From Candidatus Heimdallarchaeota archaeon (GTDB lineage: Archaea; Asgardarchaeota; Heimdallarchaeia; JABLTI01), in contig JAUWKS010000018.1 of NCBI GenBank assembly GCA_030614005.1, positions 1 through 58,067 on the forward strand: a stretch of 58,067 bases of DNA, read 5' to 3'. A program made the translations under genes and the position numbers. The notes below the pieces were generated by a model. It made no database searches. It was not told the DNA's origin and was given only the letters and a program-made list of their open reading frames with translations. Of the stretch, positions 52,690 through 58,067 are shown piece after piece (position 1 is the first letter of the stretch; every line of letters starts with the position of its first letter).

Positions 52690-55020
52690 CTATTTCTTCT
52701 TGATATTGAATTCTGTTTTGTGCTTCTTTGGGCAAGTCGCTATTACAATGAGCTTCTTTTTGGTATAAAGATCAATCATAGTTGGATTGAGCGTTTCTGA
52801 GTCGCATTTTGAACATTTTAATTCTAGAATGTCTTCTTCAGGTTCATCTGCATCATCATCTGAAAATCCAATAATGTTCTCTTCATGGTGGTTTTTACAT
52901 CTGACTTTTAGAACATTAAAACCAAGCATATCATTGTAAGATTCTTGTTGCCAAACAATTGGTGCTCCACATGTTTTACATTTCAGTTCTGGTTTTTCTT
53001 CTTCTTCCTTTTGTTGTACGACAGATTCCAATGAAATATTAGCAATAAGCTCATCATGTTTTAGTCCAAAATTTTCCAATATCATGCCTTCCCCAATAGC
53101 CATTTTGGAATCATCTTTCATTATTAGAGTGATTTCATCTGAATGCTCGCTAATTACTCCGTCAATAAGTTTTGAATATTCACTAATAGCTTGCTCAAGT
53201 CTACTTGTAATTTGAACGAGATTAAGTTTGCCTGAAGTTGCTTCTTTACTTATGCTCTTCAGCAAAGTTTGCAGTGCTTTTAGAGCGGAAGAATTCACTG
53301 GGAATTTCTTCAGTTCTTTACTAAATTCATTAATTGCCTCACCAGTATCTTTTGCGAGATTTTTAGCAAATTTCTCTAGGTCTGACATAGCTTTATTTGC
53401 TTGTTTAATTGTTGGTTTGTATGATGGTCGTCGGTATCTAGAGATTTTTCCTTCAAGGTTAGGATTGATACTTATACCCAAACCTTCTGAGTATTTCTCT
53501 TCAAATTGAGCTATAACTTTCGCTGCTTCTGCTAAGGACGATTTCAATAATTCTTCTATTTTCTTTAAAGGTATATGATCATCTAAATCAACTTTTGCTA
53601 TTTTTATTAGATCGCTGTCTGCTGGTATAGCAATTGATTCTCCTTCTCCCAAGAATTTGTTAATATTCTTAATTCTCTTAATGTGTTTTTCTTGTGTATC
53701 ATTAATATCAACAGCTATTTCTTTTAGAAGCAAATTGAGCGTTTTCTTATAATCAAGCAAATTGGGGATTGTTTCTATTGCTTCAATTAAATTGTTTGGA
53801 TCCATAGCATTTTCTTTTGTTTCTTTAATTAAATCCAATAATTTCTTAGTATCTTTGCTCAATGCTACTTGCTTTGTATAGCTGCCTAGTTTTTCTTCGA
53901 ATCTTCCATAAGTACCTTCATAGGCAGCTTTTACCATTTTAGTTGCTTCTGTGAGAATTTTCTCGTCATTTATCAATTTTTCATGCGGATCCTCAGCAAC
54001 AACATCAATTATTCTTACTAAGAATTTAGCAGCCGAAATGATTTTCTCAGACGCTTCTTTCATTGTATTAAAGAGTGCATTGTCCATTTCTGGTTCCAAA
54101 TTATACAAGCTCTCAATTTGAGAATATATTTCTGCTGTATCGCTCTCAAGTTCTGCTTTTATTTGCTGAATATAGCTCTGTCGTGTATCACTTAAACGAT
54201 GATCAATTTTTCGGATAAATTTCTGTGCATCCTTGAAAACTTTGAAACCTTTCGTTGGCCAGGTTTCAACCATTTCGTCAACTTTAGCACAATTTTCTTT
54301 AATAAAAGCATCAAAAGCTGGACTTTCTCGATAATTATTGAGCTTTATTTGATAACGCTCATACACATCTTCAAAGGCTCGAGAGTGAGCTTTGAAATCT
54401 CTAATAAGATAGTTTTGAGCTTTTTCTATTATTTCATGGTACGTTTCACGATAAGCTTGAATATAAACTACTTTTTCATCTCTATTCAACAAGCTTCTCT
54501 TAATCTTCAAATGTGACTTGATTTCTTCTTCTAAAAGCTCTATTTGATGTTTAATATCTAGAATTTCTTTTTCAATTTTGACTATTGGAAATCCTAGTTT
54601 AAGTTTAATATCAATAAGCATTGCTTCAACAGATTCGTTAATTGTTCGTAAAATGTCTGGTATGTAACAGAGTACATCCATTGCATTTTTACCAATTTCA
54701 TCAGTATTTTTTGGCAGCACACCAATGAACGAACGATCAATCCTCTTATTTTGCATTTTTATTTGTTGAGTTTCTTCTAAGAATTTTAGATTATCTTTAG
54801 ATATTTTTGCAAAATTTACTATCTTTTCCCAAGATTGGTTTTTTCTCTCTTTTTTCAATTCGGAAATAAAGTGGATCAAAGCTGGAAACTTCTCACCTTC
54901 AAAGGCGTCCTTATCTCCTTGAGCCATAGCTGAAAAACGATCTAATTCACGTACAATTTCGTCCAATTCGCTTAGAATTGTATTCCAATCATCTTTCTCA
55001 ACATTTTGTGGTTTTGACAT
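52690..55020 (-). CDS. Large coiled-coil protein with two C-terminal zinc ribbons
   Basis: A 776-residue protein. Residues about 1-640 are long helices rich in Glu and Lys with heptad character, so an extended coiled coil or helical bundle. The last 100 residues contain two zinc-binding ribbons: 'CKTCGAPIVW' with 'CKNHHEENI', and 'CSKCDSE' with 'CPKKHKTEF'. No signal peptide or membrane helix. It may be a structural or nucleic-acid-linked scaffold, perhaps cytoskeleton-like. I do not recognise the family. The short winged-helix gene lies downstream on the same strand. Confidence 0.6.
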   Translation of the reverse strand: MSKPQNVEKDDWNTILSELDEIVRELDRFSAMAQGDKDAFEGEKFPALIHFISELKKERKNQSWEKIVNFAKISKDNLKFLEETQQIKMQNKRIDRSFIGVLPKNTDEIGKNAMDVLCYIPDILRTINESVEAMLIDIKLKLGFPIVKIEKEILDIKHQIELLEEEIKSHLKIKRSLLNRDEKVVYIQAYRETYHEIIEKAQNYLIRDFKAHSRAFEDVYERYQIKLNNYRESPAFDAFIKENCAKVDEMVETWPTKGFKVFKDAQKFIRKIDHRLSDTRQSYIQQIKAELESDTAEIYSQIESLYNLEPEMDNALFNTMKEASEKIISAAKFLVRIIDVVAEDPHEKLINDEKILTEATKMVKAAYEGTYGRFEEKLGSYTKQVALSKDTKKLLDLIKETKENAMDPNNLIEAIETIPNLLDYKKTLNLLLKEIAVDINDTQEKHIKRIKNINKFLGEGESIAIPADSDLIKIAKVDLDDHIPLKKIEELLKSSLAEAAKVIAQFEEKYSEGLGISINPNLEGKISRYRRPSYKPTIKQANKAMSDLEKFAKNLAKDTGEAINEFSKELKKFPVNSSALKALQTLLKSISKEATSGKLNLVQITSRLEQAISEYSKLIDGVISEHSDEITLIMKDDSKMAIGEGMILENFGLKHDELIANISLESVVQQKEEEEKPELKCKTCGAPIVWQQESYNDMLGFNVLKVRCKNHHEENIIGFSDDDADEPEEDILELKCSKCDSETLNPTMIDLYTKKKLIVIATCPKKHKTEFNIKKK

Positions 55021-55180
55021 TTGCTGGCCTCTAGTACTTAATTAAAACAAGGCTATTTTTCTTTATAAGATTCTCATTCTCTGATAGATAGCTCTCATTT
55101 TAGGACATACCAATTTTATTTTTAAAAGTATGCTTCGTTAACTACACTATATTCTTCTCTTAAATATTTAAAAGTAGCAT

Positions 55181-55270
55181 ATGAGTAGAAATAACCCCTA
55201 TTCTGATTCTTCTCAGAAGATTCCAAAACACAAGAAAAGATTAAAAAGCTATTATGAACCTTTAAAGTAA
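55181..55270 (+). CDS. Possible 29-aa leader ORF ahead of aglB
   Basis: ATG 55181 sits just downstream of an AT-rich TATA-like stretch (55161-55173) and reads 29 basic codons (MSRNNPYSDSS... ending EPLK). It could be a leaderless upstream ORF regulating aglB or chance. Low support. Confidence 0.2.
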   Translation: MSRNNPYSDSSQKIPKHKKRLKSYYEPLK

Positions 55271-55309
55271 AAGCAAGTCAAAAATAGATTGTAGTGCAGG
55301 TTGGTATTA

Positions 55310-57469
55310 TTGTCGCAAGTAAAAATATTCTTTAGCCGAGTCTGGAACTCCATTGACTCACGATTCAGCAGACCGCAAGTGAAAAGAGAACATCTATTAA
55401 TTTATGCAAGCTTAGTTCTAATTCTCGTCGGTGCCTTCTTACTTAGAATCTTGCCTTATTTAGAGACTGAAATGCTCTTAAAAGGATTAGATCCCTGGGT
55501 ACAATATCGTTGCGCACTATATTTAAATGAAAATGGGCTGGGCGCTTTTTTCAACTGGTATGATCAAAGCACTTGGTATCCATATGGACGATACATGGGG
55601 CAATCAATGTACATTATTATTCCAATGGCCGCAGTATTTGTTTACAAAACTGCTCTCTTTCTAGGAATAAATATATCCATGTTAGCCGCTTGCTATTTCA
55701 CACCTGCTATCTTTGGTACTATTACCGTTTTTGTTATTTACAAATTAGGTGCAGTAATACATTCAAAAAGAACTGGATTATTCTCAGCGTTCTTTGTTTC
55801 AATGGCAATAGGTTTTATGAGTAGATCTATTGTGGGATTCTTTGACAATGAATGCGTCGGAATATTACTTATGTTTCTCACGTTTTACTTCTTTGTAAAA
55901 GGTTTAACGAAGGATAGTATGATAAATAATGTCTTCGCTGGAATATGCCTAGGTTTACTAACTTTAAGCTGGGGTGCATTTAGATATGCATATGGCTTTT
56001 TAGCACTTTATGCATTAGTCATGATTTTACTCAAAAAATATTCACGAAGATTACTGGCTACTTTCTCAGTAACAATTCTATTAGGAATAACTATTGGTGC
56101 ACTGATCCCAAGAACAAATGTTTCATTTGCAATTTCAACTGAGCAACTTATTCCTATTATAATGATAATTGGTATGGTTATAATGACCGTCTATCAAGAA
56201 TTGAAGAAAAGCATTGCAGTAGAGAAACTTAAGAAAATAGTTCAATATGCCACTCTTGGAGTAATTGGTGCTGGAATCATAGCAGTTATTGTGCTTTACT
56301 TTACCGGGGATATTGATCCCATAGCAGATAAGTTCTTGAGAACAATCCTCCCAACCTTAGCAGAATCATTGCCACTTATTGAATCCGTTGCAGAAAACCA
56401 CACATCTGCTTGGGGAACATTATTCTTCAATATCTATATCATGACATTTCTACTTCCAGTTGGTTTCTATTTCTGTATTAAGAAACCAAACGAGAAAACA
56501 GTCTTCTTACTTATGTTGGGACTTACTGGAATTTATTTCGGTGGTTCAATGGTAAGGTTGTCTCTCATCTTAACACCTGCAGCAGCACTTGTAGCAGGAT
56601 ATACCATAGATGAAATTTTGAGACCTTTCGCACTCATAAACCAAGACCGATTTACAATCTCACGAAGAAAGAGGCGCGCAACAAAACAAATTGGCAAAGA
56701 TTTGATTTCCGTTGCTTACATATTTATGGCCATTGTCTTAATGATGACCTCTATCTTTGGAATAAATATGATTAACTTATATTACGTTCAAAATCATGAG
56801 TTAACACCGTTGCTAACTAACCCGCAAAATGGGCAGCAATTCTACGCTCACGATTATCAGGAAGCTTACCAGTATATTAGTGAAAATATAGCGCTATATA
56901 GTATCGGAGAAAAACCGCCTTTAATTATGAGTTGGTGGGATTACGGTTATCAATTAAGAACCCTGGGTAACGCTACGGTAATGGTAGATAATGCAACCAT
57001 AAATTCAACGCAGATAGGTATTGTAGGAGCAATGCTGATACATAATGAAACTCACTCGGCAAAACTCTGTAGACAATATGGTGTTGATTATGTATTTGTA
57101 TTAAGTCCTGGAAAAATTGGCAGCTCAGGCAATGATATTGCTAAATCCACTTGGATGATGCAAATTTCTGAGGAACATTCCCCAGATCTAGGAATTGTCT
57201 ATGCAGATTATTTCAATGAGGATCCAGAAGGCGAAGAAGCATATGGTTTCACATCAGCCTTTTACGATTCATTGATCTATAAACTCTGTGCCTATAAACT
57301 AAACGCTGATGGCACCTATGGTACTGATCCAAGCGCTGGCGGTGTTGCTCAATGGCGTCCAAATATGGGATTAGTTAATGCTCCAGATGTCAATGAAGCT
57401 GATTTAACGCAATTCAGGTTAGTATTCCAATCTAAGTTTGCATTGCTTCGAATATTTGAAGTGTTATAA
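55310..57469 (+). CDS. aglB: STT3/AglB oligosaccharyltransferase
   Basis: About 719 residues: an N-terminal half with roughly 11-13 membrane helices, then a soluble C-terminal domain facing out. Catalytic features are the first-loop acidic 'LKGLDPWVQYR', the metal-binding 'GFFDNECVG' (as in eukaryotic STT3 'DNE') and the peptide-binding 'WWDYG' near residue 542. The enzyme transfers a lipid-linked glycan to Asn of N-x-S/T sites, which suits the many such sites in the surface proteins here. TTG 55310 is chosen because an AGGT lies 9 nt upstream; TTG 55301 is the alternative. It has its own promoter region. Confidence 0.93.
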   Translation: MSQVKIFFSRVWNSIDSRFSRPQVKREHLLIYASLVLILVGAFLLRILPYLETEMLLKGLDPWVQYRCALYLNENGLGAFFNWYDQSTWYPYGRYMGQSMYIIIPMAAVFVYKTALFLGINISMLAACYFTPAIFGTITVFVIYKLGAVIHSKRTGLFSAFFVSMAIGFMSRSIVGFFDNECVGILLMFLTFYFFVKGLTKDSMINNVFAGICLGLLTLSWGAFRYAYGFLALYALVMILLKKYSRRLLATFSVTILLGITIGALIPRTNVSFAISTEQLIPIIMIIGMVIMTVYQELKKSIAVEKLKKIVQYATLGVIGAGIIAVIVLYFTGDIDPIADKFLRTILPTLAESLPLIESVAENHTSAWGTLFFNIYIMTFLLPVGFYFCIKKPNEKTVFLLMLGLTGIYFGGSMVRLSLILTPAAALVAGYTIDEILRPFALINQDRFTISRRKRRATKQIGKDLISVAYIFMAIVLMMTSIFGINMINLYYVQNHELTPLLTNPQNGQQFYAHDYQEAYQYISENIALYSIGEKPPLIMSWWDYGYQLRTLGNATVMVDNATINSTQIGIVGAMLIHNETHSAKLCRQYGVDYVFVLSPGKIGSSGNDIAKSTWMMQISEEHSPDLGIVYADYFNEDPEGEEAYGFTSAFYDSLIYKLCAYKLNADGTYGTDPSAGGVAQWRPNMGLVNAPDVNEADLTQFRLVFQSKFALLRIFEVL

Positions 57470-57601
57470 ACAAAAAGGGTAAATAGTAACCCTTTACCTC
57501 TCTTTTTATTATTTTTATTGGCAAATGAAGTACGTTTAAATGTAATTCTGTTGTCTTTCAAATAACAATCACTAATCACAAATGAATAGTAGGGAATTTG
57601 T

Positions 57602-58067
57602 GTGAACGAAATGCTAAATCGAAGATTAGCAACAAATGAAGAAATGTTTCTCAAAATAGCAAAGCTTGGTTTTGTTACAAGTGTATTCACAAATATAGTG
57701 TTTCTTGTTATCCTAGTGTATGTACATAAATTATCAATAAATGGTGCTTTTCCTTGGTATGAATGGGAACTAAGTGAATTAGTCCTAAATGGACAACCAA
57801 GTAAACTACTCTTTGATTTAGCCATAATAATAAATGGTTTGGGTTTATTTTGTACGATTTATCCATTATCCTTTTTCTTGATAAATAAGAAAGTCAAAAT
57901 CACTTATTTAATAATGGCTTCTATCGTTTCTCTCTCTTTGATCTGCATAGGTGTTTTTCCTGAAGATGATTTTGAGATAACTCACTATATTATAGGGGTT
58001 GTATTCTTCTTATCAGCTAGTGTAGTTATCTGTTATCTTTCAACAATTTTCATAAAGAAAATAGTCA
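57602..58067 (+). CDS. DUF998-like membrane protein (cut by the window end)
   Basis: An open frame from GTG 57602 (or ATG 57611) to the end of the window, at least 155 residues. It has four or more hydrophobic helices and the DUF998-like 'GVFPEDDFEITHYIIGVVFFL' region around residue 115. The protein is incomplete, so its size and function are unknown. It follows aglB by 132 bp on the same strand. Confidence 0.7.
   Translation, partial: MNEMLNRRLATNEEMFLKIAKLGFVTSVFTNIVFLVILVYVHKLSINGAFPWYEWELSELVLNGQPSKLLFDLAIIINGLGLFCTIYPLSFFLINKKVKITYLIMASIVSLSLICIGVFPEDDFEITHYIIGVVFFLSASVVICYLSTIFIKKIV

Noticed and set aside
1..58067. CRISPR arrays, insertion sequences or prophage genes
   Set aside because: No regular repeat-spacer pattern, transposase, integrase or phage structural gene was seen.

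Overview
The window is a gene-dense, AT-rich stretch (roughly one third G+C by eye) of an archaeal chromosome, most probably from an Asgard archaeon. Archaeal signs are a single-subunit STT3/AglB oligosaccharyltransferase, TATA-type promoters, a tRNA-Trp interrupted by introns at archaeal-type positions, AbrB-like regulators (one fused to an ACT domain), and a formaldehyde-activating-enzyme (Fae) domain, which implies tetrahydromethanopterin C1 chemistry. The Asgard signal is an Arf-like small GTPase flanked by a longin-like protein and a 7-TM protein. Placement within Asgard cannot be settled here. Many genes seem to start with TTG or GTG placed about 6-10 nt after a GGAG/GGTGA ribosome-binding site, and several starts below were moved inward on that basis.

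Layout. 0.2-5.8 kb: a small helical protein, tripeptidase PepT, an AbrB-ACT regulator, a TPR protein with a Lys-rich tail and a large metallophosphatase. 5.9-8.8 kb: an unrecognised 426-aa protein and a fusion of a DapA-type aldolase with an Fae domain, the most unusual enzyme here. 9-13 kb: a frameshifted glycosyltransferase, a sulfotransferase and an orphan adenine-type DNA methyltransferase. 13-16.8 kb: a HEAT-repeat protein, aldo/keto reductase, branched-chain aminotransferase and type I dehydroquinate dehydratase. 16.9-25 kb: an AbrB-like regulator, two Cache sensors (one carrying TPR and von Willebrand A domains) and two fold-III PLP decarboxylases (SpeA-like and LysA-like), probably partly one operon.

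25-32.4 kb: a small membrane protein, SAM methyltransferase, AlkP-superfamily protein, SDR/epimerase, MBL hydrolase and two surface or membrane proteins. 32.4-37.7 kb: an SLC45/GPH-like transporter and a three-gene ABC-2 exporter. 37.9-39.9 kb: the longin-like / Arf-like GTPase / 7-TM cassette. 40-42.4 kb: two tiny ORFs, then a PadR regulator with a HAAS-type membrane partner behind a palindromic promoter. 42.5-47.2 kb: a Mre11-like phosphoesterase, a frameshifted MBL protein, a radical SAM stub, a GH57 protein, DinB and TPR proteins. 47.3 kb: a tRNA-Trp gene that appears to hold two introns, one in the D-loop. 47.7-58.1 kb: a clostripain-like protease, TrmJ, a DUF1028 stub, a B12/radical SAM enzyme, a winged-helix protein, a 776-aa coiled-coil zinc-ribbon protein, AglB and the start of a DUF998 protein.

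The best candidates for undescribed biology are the aldolase-Fae fusion with its partner gene, the longin/GTPase/7-TM cassette, the Cache-TPR-vWA sensor operon beside arginine decarboxylase, and the doubly interrupted tRNA-Trp. Two truncated 5' gene stubs and two repeat-associated frameshifts suggest ongoing gene decay, phase variation or assembly error. No insertion sequences, CRISPR arrays or phage genes were seen.
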